A stretch of DNA of 64,000 nt from Methylobacterium sp. Leaf108 (GTDB lineage: Bacteria > Pseudomonadota > Alphaproteobacteria > Rhizobiales > Beijerinckiaceae), in contig NZ_LMND01000031.1 of NCBI RefSeq assembly GCF_001423265.1, positions 187,797 to 251,796 on the forward strand, given 5' to 3'. Under the pieces are notes generated by a model, which was not told where the DNA came from, made no database searches, and was given only the letters and a program-made list of their open reading frames with translations. The translations under genes and the position numbers were made by a program. Positions 33,420-42,806 of this stretch are shown here, piece after piece. Positions within the stretch are counted from its first letter, which is position 1, and each line of letters starts with the position of its first letter.

Positions 33420-36152
33420 ATGATGGACAAGACCTTCGACCCCGCCGCCGTGGAGGCGCGCGTCTCGGCCGCCTGGGAGGCCGGCGAAGCCTTCAAGGCG
33501 GGCCGGCCCGACCGCGCCGGCGCCAAGCCCTTCACCATGATGATCCCGCCGCCGAACGTCACCGGCAGCCTCCACATGGGCCACGCCCTCAACAACACGC
33601 TCCAGGACATCCTGTGCCGGTTCGAGCGCATGCGCGGGCGCGACGTGCTGTGGCAGCCGGGCACCGACCACGCCGGCATCGCGACGCAGATGGTGGTGGA
33701 GCGCCAGCTCGCGGAGGCCGGCAAGCCCGGCCGGCGCGAGATGACCCGCGAGGCCTTCGTCGAGACGGTGTGGGCCTGGAAGGCGCAATCGGGCGGCGCC
33801 ATCGTCAACCAGTTGAAGCGCCTGGGCGCCTCCTGCGACTGGTCGCGCGAGCGCTTCACCATGGGCGTCTCGGGCGCGCCCGACGACCAGATGGTCCGGG
33901 CCGTGACCAAGGTCTTCGTCGATCTCCACGCGCAGGGGCTGATCTACCGCGACAAGCGCCTCGTGAACTGGGACCCGAAGTTCCAGACCGCGATCTCCGA
34001 CCTCGAAGTGCTGCAGGTCGAGGTGAAGGGCCACCTCTGGCACTTCGACTACCCGATCGTGGACGAGGCCGGCGCCGAGACCGGCGAGGTCATCACGGTG
34101 GCCACCACCCGCCCCGAGACCATGCTCGGCGACACCGCCGTGGCGGTCCACCCGGACGACGCGCGCTACACGTCCCTCGTGGGTCGGCGGGTCCGCGTTC
34201 CGTTGGTCGGCCGGCTGATCCCCATCGTCGCCGACACCTATTCCGACCCCGAAAAGGGCACCGGCGCGGTCAAGATCACCCCGGCCCACGACTTCAACGA
34301 CTTCGAGGTCGGCCGGCGCGCCGGTTGCACCGCCATTAACGTCCTGGATGCACAAGCGCGCATAACCCTCGATGGAAACGAGGCTTTCCTGGCCGGTGCA
34401 TCGCCGGAGCCGGAGACCCTCGCCCTGCACGGCCTCGACCGCGAGGCGGCGCGCGCCCGCGTCGTCGCCTTGATGGAGGAGCGCGGACGGCTGCGCCTGA
34501 CCGAGCCCAACACCCATGCCGTCCCGCACGGCGACCGCTCGGGCGTGGTCATCGAGCCCTACCTCACCGACCAGTGGTACGTGAACGTCAAACCCCTGGC
34601 CGAGCGGGCGCTCCAGGCGGTGCGAGACGGAGAAACCCGTTTTGTTCCAGATACCTACCAGAAGACGTTCTTCCAATGGTTGGAGAACATCGAACCCTGG
34701 TGCATCTCGCGCCAGCTGTGGTGGGGGCACCGCATCCCGGTCTGGTACGACGAGGACGGCGGCATCTTCGTCGCGACGAGCGAGGCGGAGGCACGCGAAC
34801 AGGCCGAGGCCCGGCAAGGTCGCCCGACCGCCCTCACCCGTGACGAGGACGTCCTCGACACCTGGTTCTCCTCCGGCCTGTGGCCGTTCTCGACGCTGGG
34901 CTGGCCCGACGCGACGCCCGAGCTCGACCGGTTCTACCCCACCGACGCCCTGGTGACGGGCAAGGACATCATCTTCTTCTGGGTCGCCCGGATGATGATG
35001 CTCGGCCTCCACGTCACCGGCCGGGTGCCGTTCGCGACGGTCTACCTGCACACCCTGGTGCGGGACGCCGCCGGCGCCAAGATGTCGAAATCGAAGGGCA
35101 ACGTCGTCGACCCCCTCGGGCTCATCGACCAATACGGCGCCGACGCCCTGCGCTTCACCCTCGCCGCCATGAACGCGCCCGGGCGCGACATCAAGCTCGG
35201 CGTCAACCGGGTCGAGGGCTACCGCAACTTCGCGACCAAGCTCTGGAACGCCTCGCGCTTCGCCGAGATGAACGGCTGCGTCCTGCGGGCCGACTACCGG
35301 CCCGGGGACGCCGCCGAGACCCTGAACCGCTGGGCGCTGGGCGAGGCCGCCCGCGCGGTGGCCGAGGTGACGGCGGCGCTGGAGGCCTACCGCTTCAACG
35401 ACGCGGCGGCCGCCGCCTACCGCTTCGTCTGGAACATCTTCTGCGACTGGTACGTCGAGCTGGCCAAGCCCGTCCTCCAGGGCGAGGGCGACGCCGCCTC
35501 CAAGGCGGAGACGCAAGCAACCGTCGCCTTCCTGATCGACCAGATCGCCAAGCTGCTGCACCCGTTCATGCCCTTCCTCACCGAGGAACTGTGGGCGATC
35601 AAGGGCGAGGGCATCGCCGGGCGCGGGCTCCTGGCGCTGGCACCCTGGCCCGACCTGTCGACCCTGGCCGACCCGGAGGCCGAGGCCGAGATCGGCTGGG
35701 TGGTGGACCTCGTCTCCGAGATCCGCTCGGCCCGCTCCGAGACGAACGTGCCGGCCGGCGCGCAGATTCCCCTCGTGATTGTCGGCGCCGGCGAGGCCCT
35801 GCGGGCGCGGGCTCGCCAGTGGCAGGACACGCTCCTGCGCCTCGCCCGCCTCTCGCAGATCACCTTCGCGCAGACCGCGCCGAGGAACGCGGTGCAGCTC
35901 CTGGTGCGCGGCTCGGTGGCCGCCCTGCCGCTGGAGGGCATCGTCGATCTGGCCGCCGAAGTGGTGCGCCTGAACAAGGAGGCGGCCAAGGCGGCCTCGG
36001 AGATCGCCAAGATCGAGGCCAAGCTCGGCAACGCCGATTTCCTCGCCCGCGCCCCCGACGAGGTGGTGGACGAGCAGCGCGAGCGCCGCGACGCCGAGGC
36101 CGCCCGGCTGGAGAAGATCCGCGAGGCGCTGGCGCGACTGGCGGAGGCGTGA
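33420..36152 (+). CDS. valS: Valyl-tRNA synthetase
   Basis: It charges tRNA-Val, editing away threonine. The 910-aa class I enzyme has the HIGH-type motif in PPPNVTGSLHMGHALNN (about residues 42-58), the editing (CP1) domain with TTRPETMLGDTAVAVHP, the class I KMSKS in KMSKSKGNVVDP (about 554-565), an anticodon-binding domain and a C-terminal coiled-coil arm (EVVRLNKEAAKAASEIAKIE onward). The HRIPVWYDEDGGIFVATS region is typical for ValS. The length is slightly below the E. coli enzyme (951). It follows popZ by 95 bases and may share its transcript. Confidence 0.98.
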   Translation: MMDKTFDPAAVEARVSAAWEAGEAFKAGRPDRAGAKPFTMMIPPPNVTGSLHMGHALNNTLQDILCRFERMRGRDVLWQPGTDHAGIATQMVVERQLAEAGKPGRREMTREAFVETVWAWKAQSGGAIVNQLKRLGASCDWSRERFTMGVSGAPDDQMVRAVTKVFVDLHAQGLIYRDKRLVNWDPKFQTAISDLEVLQVEVKGHLWHFDYPIVDEAGAETGEVITVATTRPETMLGDTAVAVHPDDARYTSLVGRRVRVPLVGRLIPIVADTYSDPEKGTGAVKITPAHDFNDFEVGRRAGCTAINVLDAQARITLDGNEAFLAGASPEPETLALHGLDREAARARVVALMEERGRLRLTEPNTHAVPHGDRSGVVIEPYLTDQWYVNVKPLAERALQAVRDGETRFVPDTYQKTFFQWLENIEPWCISRQLWWGHRIPVWYDEDGGIFVATSEAEAREQAEARQGRPTALTRDEDVLDTWFSSGLWPFSTLGWPDATPELDRFYPTDALVTGKDIIFFWVARMMMLGLHVTGRVPFATVYLHTLVRDAAGAKMSKSKGNVVDPLGLIDQYGADALRFTLAAMNAPGRDIKLGVNRVEGYRNFATKLWNASRFAEMNGCVLRADYRPGDAAETLNRWALGEAARAVAEVTAALEAYRFNDAAAAAYRFVWNIFCDWYVELAKPVLQGEGDAASKAETQATVAFLIDQIAKLLHPFMPFLTEELWAIKGEGIAGRGLLALAPWPDLSTLADPEAEAEIGWVVDLVSEIRSARSETNVPAGAQIPLVIVGAGEALRARARQWQDTLLRLARLSQITFAQTAPRNAVQLLVRGSVAALPLEGIVDLAAEVVRLNKEAAKAASEIAKIEAKLGNADFLARAPDEVVDEQRERRDAEAARLEKIREALARLAEA

Positions 36153-36206
36153 GGCCGACGCCTGCGATCGCGACGACGATCCATCCCGCTGACGGGGAAG
36201 GATAGG

Positions 36207-37043
36207 GTGGGGAGGGTTCCGCCGGACGCGCAGAGCGACCGGACAGCCGTCGCCGCCGGCTCACCGCGAGGCGCGGACCACGGGCATCCTCCGCCGAGCC
36301 GGCGCTTCGGGAAGGTGCTGCCGCGCCTCGGACGTGCCCTCGCGGGCCTCGTCACCCTGCTGATCCTCGCCGCCGTCCTCACCGCGCGCCCCGGCGACCC
36401 GGCGCTCTATCCGCCGGCCGAGGGGGCGGACGCCGAGACGATCCACCTCGTCAGCCACGGCTGGCACTCGGGCCTGGTCCTTCCCCGCGACGCCCTCACC
36501 GGGGAGGGGACGGGCAGCGCCCTGCGCGCCATCGCCACCCGCTTTCGCGACTATCCGCGCCTCGAGTTCGGCTGGGGCGAGGCCCGCTTCTACCGGGCGA
36601 CCCCGACCCTGGCAGAGGTCGACGTCGGCCTCGCCCTGGCGGCCCTGTTCACGCCGGGCGGCCGCACCGGCGTCGTGCAGGTGGTGGGACTGGAGCGCGG
36701 CGTGCGGGAGAGCTTCCCGCATTCCGACATCGTGCCGATCCGGCTGTCGCAGGCTGGCCTCGCCCGGCTGCTGGCCCGCCTCGACGCGAGCTTCCGCCTG
36801 GAGGCCGGCCAGCCGGTGGCGGGCGGGCCGGGGCTCTACGGGCCGAGCCTGTTCTACGAGGGCGAGGGCCGGTTCTCGGCGCTCAACCTGTGCAACCACT
36901 GGACCGCCCGGCTGCTCGACGCGGCGGGCCTGCCGATCACACCGGTTGTGGACACCCATCCGGCGGGGTTGCTGCTGGACCTGCGGTGGCGGGCGGGGGT
37001 TGGCGCCCTGCCGGCGTCCACCGCCGCGACGACGGGCCGGTGA
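36207..37043 (+). CDS. DUF2459 (TIGR02117) family protein
   Basis: A 278-aa protein of a family seen in alphaproteobacteria, sometimes noted near polyhydroxyalkanoate or urease genes; function unknown. After a basic N-terminus comes one membrane segment (GRALAGLVTLLILAAVLTA). Family marks are IHLVSHGWHSGLVLPRD, FGWGEARFYRATP and NLCNHWTARLLDAAGLPITPV, with conserved His, Cys and Asn that could form a papain/NlpC-like catalytic site. GTG 36207 is the only start with a ribosome site (GGGAAGGA). The stop overlaps the small frame at 37040 (GTGA). Confidence 0.82.
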   Translation: MGRVPPDAQSDRTAVAAGSPRGADHGHPPPSRRFGKVLPRLGRALAGLVTLLILAAVLTARPGDPALYPPAEGADAETIHLVSHGWHSGLVLPRDALTGEGTGSALRAIATRFRDYPRLEFGWGEARFYRATPTLAEVDVGLALAALFTPGGRTGVVQVVGLERGVRESFPHSDIVPIRLSQAGLARLLARLDASFRLEAGQPVAGGPGLYGPSLFYEGEGRFSALNLCNHWTARLLDAAGLPITPVVDTHPAGLLLDLRWRAGVGALPASTAATTGR

Positions 37044-37272
37044 ACCGCGAGGCGCGCTGGGCCGAGATCGAGGCCTGCCGCTCGGACCGCGCCACAGACC
37101 CGATCCTCGACCGCTCGGGTCCGGTCTGGTGGCACAGCGACCGTCTGCACGAAGAAGGCATGACGAGGACGGGCGTACCCCGGCCTTCTACGGGTCCGCG
37201 GTCGGGCGGGGCCAGGCACGTCCGGTTCCCTGCGTGATCGATGAGGAGGCCATGGCGGAGGCGGCACGGTGA
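37040..37272 (+). pseudogene. Small hypothetical gene, probably frameshifted
   Basis: GTG 37040 overlaps the preceding stop (GTGA) and opens a frame that reads MNREARWAEIEACRSDRAT to WWHSDRLHEEG, then degenerates to a stop at 37237. The next frame continues convincingly as DEDGRTPAFYGSAVGRGQA and PCVIDEEAMAEAAR, stopping at 37272. One frameshift near 37160-37170 would unite them into about 76 aa. Either the gene is broken or the window contains a sequence error here; a true 65-aa product is the third option. I do not recognise the family. Confidence 0.45.
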
Positions 37273-37410
37273 ACCTTCCACGGCTTCGCCGCGGCGCCCC
37301 TCCCCAACCTGTCCAAACGGTAACCTTAGCGCCACGATCAGGTCAGGCGCCGGGGGCTATGCACCGGACCACGGCCCGCTTCGCGGTGCCCCGACAATCC
37401 GGAGTGATCC

Positions 37411-38946
37411 ATGCCCGTCCAGTCCGACCGCCTGCGCCGCACTGCGCTCGCCTCCGTCGCCGCGGCCGCCCTGATGGCGACCGGCGCCGTCGGCGTCAGC
37501 GTCGTCCAGCCCGTGACCCCCGCCCTGGCCCAGGCCCTCTCCAAGCCCTCGGCCACCATCCCCGACCAGCCGCCCGGCTCCTTCGCCAGCATCGTCGATC
37601 GGGTGAAGCCCGGCGTCGTGGCCGTGAAGGTGAAGCTCGAGGACGGCGCCGGCGACGACGACGAGGACGGGTCCGGCGGGCGCGGCATGCAGAACGCGCC
37701 GCCGCAGCTGCGCGAGTTCCTCAAGCGCTTCGGCCAGAACGGCCAGGGCAACGGCCAGGGCGGTCCCGGCGGCCAGATGCCCCAGCGCAAGAACCAGCGC
37801 GGCGGCATGGGCTCGGGCTTCATCATCTCGGCCGACGGCTACGTCGTCACCAACAACCACGTGGTCGACAAGGCCAAGACCGTGCAGGTGACCCTCGACG
37901 ACAACCGCACCCTCGACGCCAAGGTCATCGGCAAGGACCCCAAGACCGATCTCGCCCTCCTCAAGATCACCGAGGGCGGTACCTACCCCTACGTCTCCCT
38001 CGGCAAGACCGCGCCGCGGGTGGGTGACTGGGTGGTGGCCATCGGCAACCCGTTCGGCTTGGGCGGCACCGTCACCGCCGGCATCGTCTCGGCGCGCGGC
38101 CGCGATATCGGCGCGGGCCCCTACGACGACTTCCTGCAGATCGACGCGCCCATCAACAAGGGCAACTCGGGCGGCCCGACCTTCAACGTGGTCGGCGAGG
38201 TCGTGGGCGTGAACACCGCCATCGCTTCGCCCTCGGGCGGCAGCGTCGGCCTCGCCTTCGCCATCCCGGCAGAGACCGTGCAGGCGGTGGTCGACCAGCT
38301 GCGCGCCGACGGCAAGGTCGCCCGCGGCTACCTCGGCGTCCAGGTCCAGCCGGTGACCAAGGACATCGCCGACGGCCTGGGCCTCGACAAGGCCAAGGGC
38401 GCCCTCGTCGACCATGCCGAGCCCGGCACCCCGGCGGCCAAGGCCGGCCTCAAGTCCGGCGACGTCATCGAGTCGGTCAACGGCAACCCGGTCAACGACG
38501 CCAAGGAGCTCTCGCGCAAGATCGCCGGCCTCAAGCCCGGCGCCAAGGTCGAGCTCTCCTACCTGCGCTCGGGCAAGTCCGACACGGCGACCGTGGAACT
38601 CGGCGCCCTGCCGAGCGATCCCAAGGCCGCCAACGACGACCGCCGCGGCGGCCAGCGCGACGGCCAGCCTCGCCTGGGGCTGAGCCTCGCGCCGGCCTCC
38701 GAGGTCGGCGGCGAAGAGGGCGTGGCGGTGATGGAGGTCGATCCCGACGGGCCGGCCGCGGCCAAGGGCATCGAACAGGGCGACATCATCCTCGATGTCG
38801 GCGGTTCCAGCGTCTCGAAGCCGTCCGAGGTCGCCGAGCGCATCCGCGCCGCCGAGGCGAGCGGGCGCAAGGCCGTGCTGATGCGCGTGAAGAGCACCAA
38901 GGGCGTCACCCGCTTCGTGGCGGTGGCACTGTCCAAGGCCGGCTGA
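37411..38946 (+). CDS. Periplasmic serine protease, DegP/HtrA family
   Basis: A periplasmic quality-control protease of family S1C. The 511-aa protein has a signal peptide (about residues 1-40), a trypsin-like domain with the catalytic triad His150 (VTNNHVVDKA), Asp180 (KTDLALLK) and Ser253 (NKGNSGGP), then two PDZ domains starting near residues 305 (RGYLGVQVQPV) and 418 (PRLGLSLAPASE). Between the signal and the protease lies a glycine/glutamine-rich insert (NGQGNGQGGPGGQ), the flexible LA-loop region. ATG 37411 starts the signal peptide. It is monocistronic with a terminator-like hairpin after it. I leave the symbol open because degP and degQ types are not distinguishable here. Confidence 0.94.
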   Translation: MPVQSDRLRRTALASVAAAALMATGAVGVSVVQPVTPALAQALSKPSATIPDQPPGSFASIVDRVKPGVVAVKVKLEDGAGDDDEDGSGGRGMQNAPPQLREFLKRFGQNGQGNGQGGPGGQMPQRKNQRGGMGSGFIISADGYVVTNNHVVDKAKTVQVTLDDNRTLDAKVIGKDPKTDLALLKITEGGTYPYVSLGKTAPRVGDWVVAIGNPFGLGGTVTAGIVSARGRDIGAGPYDDFLQIDAPINKGNSGGPTFNVVGEVVGVNTAIASPSGGSVGLAFAIPAETVQAVVDQLRADGKVARGYLGVQVQPVTKDIADGLGLDKAKGALVDHAEPGTPAAKAGLKSGDVIESVNGNPVNDAKELSRKIAGLKPGAKVELSYLRSGKSDTATVELGALPSDPKAANDDRRGGQRDGQPRLGLSLAPASEVGGEEGVAVMEVDPDGPAAAKGIEQGDIILDVGGSSVSKPSEVAERIRAAEASGRKAVLMRVKSTKGVTRFVAVALSKAG

Positions 38947-38976
38947 GCGACCGCGGTCGGGTTTCATCGAACCGAG

Positions 38977-39006
38977 CGCCGGTCCGCCCCATGGGGCGGG
39001 CCGGCG
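38977..39006 (+). terminator. Hairpin terminator after the DegP-type gene
   Basis: CGCCGGTCCGCCCC (38977-38990) pairs with GGGGCGGGCCGGCG (38993-39006) with one G-U pair and a minimal AT loop. The tail (TTCGCCG) is not T-rich. It lies 31 bases after the stop. Confidence 0.65.
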
Positions 39007-39146
39007 TTCGCCGTCGCGACCCCCGATCGATGCACCGTCTCGTTGCACGAAAACCACAATGGCGGTCACAGAGCGCCATCCCCCACGCTTATCGCCGGGC
39101 GTCTGTTGACGATCAATAAACCTCAGATTTAGCGTCACACCTGTAG

Positions 39147-40163
39147 TTGTTTCAGGACAGGGTGGCGGGGGCAGGGGTGGAGCGGGCCGTCGAGTCGATC
39201 TGCAGCGGAGCGTCGCGGGCGGCCGTCCTGGCGGCACTGCTGCTGGTGCCCGCCTCGGGAGCGGCCCGGGACGTGATCCTGTCGTGGCAGGACACGGTCC
39301 TGCTCGAGCACCAGGACCGCACGGCCCGGTTGCGGCGCCTCTCGGACGCGACCCTGAACGCCAGCCCGCGCTTCTTCGAATCCCGGGTGCCGCGGCGTGA
39401 GCTGCCCGCGAGCTTCAACACCGACATCCCGGTCCTGCGGGTGGTGTTCGGGCAGCAGGTGTTCTTCGATACCGCCCGGGCGGAGCTGCGCCCGGAGGCC
39501 GAGGCGGTGATCGACGTGGTCGCCGAGGCGCTGCGGCGCGAGGCCTCGGACACGGCGGTGTTCATCTCCGGCCATACCGACAGCCGTGGCGGCGACGCCT
39601 ACAATTTCGACCTGTCGGTGCGCCGGGCCGAGACCGTGGCCCAGGCGCTCAAGCGCCGCGGCGTGCGCCAGGCCACCATCTGGCGCATCGGCTTCGGCGA
39701 GGCGGTGCCCCTCGTCCCCAACACCTCCGACGAGGCCATGACCCGCAACCGGCGGGTGGAGTTCCTGTTCGGCCGCAAGCCCGAGGCGGTGGGGGCCTGG
39801 CTCGCCAAGCAGGAGGCCCTGGTCTGCGCCGGGGCCGAGCCGCGCCAGCGCGCCGCCTGCCTGCGCTCCTTCGCGCTGCTGCCGCGGGTCGAGGCCGCGC
39901 CGGTGACCTCGTCCCTGCCGGAGCGGCGCACCGTGGCGATCGCGCCCGCCGACGTCGCCGTCGCGCTCCCGACCATCCAGGACTCCGACCTCGTGTCGAT
40001 CGTCCCGCCCGCCCGGGTCGCGGTGACGCCGGAAGGCGCGACGCCCGCGGTCGTCGCGCGCCCCCCGCCCCCGGAAAGGACCGTGGTGACCATCACCCGC
40101 GACGACCCCATCGTGATCGACCTGCGCGAGCAGCGCGTCCTCGTGCCGAGGCCGGACCGATGA
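39147..40163 (+). CDS. OmpA-family peptidoglycan-associated protein
   Basis: The first gene of a five-gene envelope cluster. An export segment (AAVLAALLLVPASGAA) is followed by an OmpA C-terminal domain with VFFDTARAELRPEAEAVIDV, ISGHTDSRGGDAYNFDLSVRRA and GFGEAVPLVPNTSDEAMTRNRRVEF; the Asp and Arg that bind meso-diaminopimelate are present. After the domain comes a long proline/valine-rich tail that is not typical of OmpA proteins. The start is uncertain: TTG 39147 (given), GTG 39162 or GTG 39177, the last giving the neatest signal peptide. Its stop overlaps the next gene by four bases (ATGA). Confidence 0.85.
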   Translation: MFQDRVAGAGVERAVESICSGASRAAVLAALLLVPASGAARDVILSWQDTVLLEHQDRTARLRRLSDATLNASPRFFESRVPRRELPASFNTDIPVLRVVFGQQVFFDTARAELRPEAEAVIDVVAEALRREASDTAVFISGHTDSRGGDAYNFDLSVRRAETVAQALKRRGVRQATIWRIGFGEAVPLVPNTSDEAMTRNRRVEFLFGRKPEAVGAWLAKQEALVCAGAEPRQRAACLRSFALLPRVEAAPVTSSLPERRTVAIAPADVAVALPTIQDSDLVSIVPPARVAVTPEGATPAVVARPPPPERTVVTITRDDPIVIDLREQRVLVPRPDR

Positions 40164-41431
40164 GCCTGTCCGAGTACCAGGCCCTCGACCTGTCGGCGGA
40201 CGGCCCCGTCGCCGCCGACCTGTCGGCCCGGATCGCCGAGGAGGCGGCCTGCCCGACGGTGCCGCTCTCGTCCTCGCACGGGGCCGCGGCCGACAGCCCG
40301 GCCCTGCTGACCCCGGCCATGGAGATCTGGTACCGCACCCGCGTCGCCTCCGCCCGGGTCTCGGCCATCGCCGAGATCCGCCGCGGCTTCGAACAGGAGA
40401 CGCTGGGCGGCAACCCCGGCTTCCTCTACGAGGCCGAGCGCGACCGGATCGAGCAGGTCAAGCAGGGCCACCTGCGCGCCGAGCGCGACGGCTTCTTCCA
40501 GAGCAAGAGGATCCGCGACCGCGAGGCCGAGATCGACCGGCTGCGCTCCGAATACGCGTACAAGAGGTCCCAGCACGGGCGCGATGCCGGCGCCTGGAAC
40601 CCGGTGTTCAAGCACGGCGGCGTGGCGGCGATCATGCTGCTCGAGTTTCCGCTCAACCTGTCGTCCTTCCTCAGGATCGACTTCCTGACGCCGGCGCTCG
40701 CCACCGCCTCGGTCCTGCTCATCGCCATCCTGTTCGCCTTCTCCAGCCACCTCCTGGGGCGCATCCTGCGGCAATGGGGCGAGCGCTTCGGCGACAACGT
40801 CACCCGGCGCCTGCGGGCCGACAGCTACCGGCACCTGGCCGTGGCCGCCGTCCTGTTCCTCATCGGCGCGGCCGCCATCGTCTTCAGCCGCTCCTACCTC
40901 GTGGCCGAGGCCCTGAACCGGCAGGCGGCGCTGGGGGAGGAGGGTGGCAGTACCGTGGCGATCTACGGGATCGCCTTCATCGGCAACCTCGCCGTCTACG
41001 CCGTGGCCGTGGCCTGGGTGCTGTTCACCGAGGACCCGGTGCCCGACTTCGCCGAGGAACGCGCCCGCCTCGACCTTCTCAAGGCGCAGTCCCAGGCCGC
41101 CTACCGCAAGGGCCTCGAGCGCCAGCAGCAGCAGCGCATCGAGCAGGCGCGGCGCGACCGCGAGCAGCTCGACCGGCGCGAGGCCGACCAGGCCAAGGGC
41201 CTGCGCAACTACGCCGCCTGCCGCGCCCGCTTCGATGTCGTGGCGCGCCAGGACGCGCGGGTGCTCGGGCTCCTGGAGAGCTACCGCAACCGCCTCGTCG
41301 CCGAGGCGCGCAAACGCGGGGTGCAGACCCGCTTCACCCACGACGACCTCGCCTCCGGGGACATCGGGACCCGGCGCGACCTCGAGGCCGACGATTACCT
41401 CGGCCGTCGCCTCGGCCTCGGCCACGCCTGA
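40160..41431 (+). CDS. Membrane protein with coiled coils, unknown function
   Basis: A 423-aa protein, second in the envelope cluster, coupled to the OmpA-like gene by an ATGA overlap. A charged N-terminal half (YEAERDRIEQVKQGHLRAER) is followed by about four membrane helices (roughly residues 155-172, 178-204, 228-250, 266-292). A long charged helix with QQQQ (RKGLERQQQQRIEQARRDRE) and a cytoplasmic tail follow. The topology suggests both soluble ends on the same side. I know no family for it. The layout, a bundle of helices with flanking coiled coils next to an OmpA-like anchor, would suit an inner-membrane part of an envelope-spanning complex; that is inference. Confidence 0.7.
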   Translation: MSLSEYQALDLSADGPVAADLSARIAEEAACPTVPLSSSHGAAADSPALLTPAMEIWYRTRVASARVSAIAEIRRGFEQETLGGNPGFLYEAERDRIEQVKQGHLRAERDGFFQSKRIRDREAEIDRLRSEYAYKRSQHGRDAGAWNPVFKHGGVAAIMLLEFPLNLSSFLRIDFLTPALATASVLLIAILFAFSSHLLGRILRQWGERFGDNVTRRLRADSYRHLAVAAVLFLIGAAAIVFSRSYLVAEALNRQAALGEEGGSTVAIYGIAFIGNLAVYAVAVAWVLFTEDPVPDFAEERARLDLLKAQSQAAYRKGLERQQQQRIEQARRDREQLDRREADQAKGLRNYAACRARFDVVARQDARVLGLLESYRNRLVAEARKRGVQTRFTHDDLASGDIGTRRDLEADDYLGRRLGLGHA

Positions 41432-41445
41432 GCGGGACATCGGAC

Positions 41446-42696
41446 ATGACCCTCGTCCCGCACATCCTTCCTTCGTGCCTCCTCGTGGCCGGGCTGCTCA
41501 TGCCGGTCTCCGGCCATGCGGCGACCGCCTACGAGGTGGTGCGCCAGGAGCAGACCTGCCCCAGGGCCGGAGAGCCGCGCTCCCTGCGCCAGACCGTCGT
41601 CGTCCTCGACGAGGCCATCGTCTCCGGCGAGGCGCAGGCCAACCAGCGCTGGACGCGCATGGTGGTGGAGGCCGCCGACGCCAGGGAGGCGAGCCTCGGC
41701 ACGCTCGGCGCCCGCGAGCGGTTCACCGTGATGGTGGCGCGCCGCGACGGCAGCGAGCTGGTGCCGCTGTTCGTGGGCTGCTCGCCCAACCTCTCGCACG
41801 AGGAGGCACAGGCCGCCGGCAAGGCCGATTCCCTGTTCGACACCTTCATCGGCACCGGGCAGGCGGCCAAGGGCAAGGCGGCCCGCGAGGGCTTCGCCTC
41901 CGGCATCGCCAGGGCGGTGGCGCAGGTGCAGAAGCGGGCCGCCGAGATCGCCGCCGTTCCGGTTCCGACGGGAGGGCTGCTCGGAGCGCTCCAGACCGCG
42001 GGCCGGCTCGCCGACCTCAACCACGGCCTGCCGCGCTTCCTCCTCGTCACGCCCTTCCAGGTGACGGACCGCTCAAGCTTCAAGGACGTGGGAAGCGCCC
42101 GCGAGCGCGGCTTCCAGCTCGCGGAGAAGACCGGCATCGATTTCGGGCGGGCCGAGGTCTACCTCGCGGGTGCCACCCTCGGCGATGCGCCGAGCCTCGA
42201 GTTCGCCCGCGCCCTGGTGCTCGGCGCCAAGGGCAGCCTCGCGGGGGTGCGCTCGGACGGCCTGCCGCGCCTGCTCGCCGAGCCGGTGAGCAGCCGCGTC
42301 TACGCCGGCTTCATCGACTACGTCGGCCAGCGCACGCCGCTCCAGGTCCGGCTCGCGGCCACCGCCCAGGGCGACCTCGTCAACGCCTGGGTCGAGACCA
42401 CCCTGTCGCGCACCACCGCGACGCCCCTCGACGGCAAGATGCTGTGCAAGGGCGAGACCTGCGAGCTGCGCGGCGACGGCCGCTTCGCGCTGGCCTGGTT
42501 TCCCGACCCCCAGGCGGAGCCCGCCGAGCGGGGCAAGCTGCCCTTCGGCGGCGCCCGCAACGTCGAGATGACCCTCAAGGCGGGTGCCGCCTCGGGCCGC
42601 ATCTTCGACCCCAAGGTGATCTTCAGCGGCGAGAACGGCCTGCGCCGCGAAGACCTGCGCTTCGACATCCAGCGCGTCGAGGACCGGCCGTTCTGA
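41446..42696 (+). CDS. Secreted protein of the envelope cluster, unknown function
   Basis: A 416-aa exported protein (signal peptide to about residue 26, VSGHA). It contains an alpha/beta region with ETGRE-like spacing but no clear metal site: LRQTVVVLDEAIVSG, then RERFTVMVARRDGSELVPLF, then PRFLLVTPFQVTDRSSF, which resembles a von Willebrand A-like Rossmann fold without a recognisable MIDAS. The last 110 residues look like a beta domain (LQVRLAATAQGDLVNAWVE, MLCKGETCELRGDGRFALAW). Cysteines are few and paired. It starts 15 bases after the preceding gene. No family recognised. Confidence 0.7.
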   Translation: MTLVPHILPSCLLVAGLLMPVSGHAATAYEVVRQEQTCPRAGEPRSLRQTVVVLDEAIVSGEAQANQRWTRMVVEAADAREASLGTLGARERFTVMVARRDGSELVPLFVGCSPNLSHEEAQAAGKADSLFDTFIGTGQAAKGKAAREGFASGIARAVAQVQKRAAEIAAVPVPTGGLLGALQTAGRLADLNHGLPRFLLVTPFQVTDRSSFKDVGSARERGFQLAEKTGIDFGRAEVYLAGATLGDAPSLEFARALVLGAKGSLAGVRSDGLPRLLAEPVSSRVYAGFIDYVGQRTPLQVRLAATAQGDLVNAWVETTLSRTTATPLDGKMLCKGETCELRGDGRFALAWFPDPQAEPAERGKLPFGGARNVEMTLKAGAASGRIFDPKVIFSGENGLRREDLRFDIQRVEDRPF

Positions 42697-42806
42697 CGGA
42701 CGGCACGGACACGAGATCGCGGGGCGCGCCGGGGGCCGGGCCGCCCCGTCGGCCGCATCCCGCGACGGACGGGGCGGTTCACGGACGGGCCGGGGGTGAC
42801 GGGACG

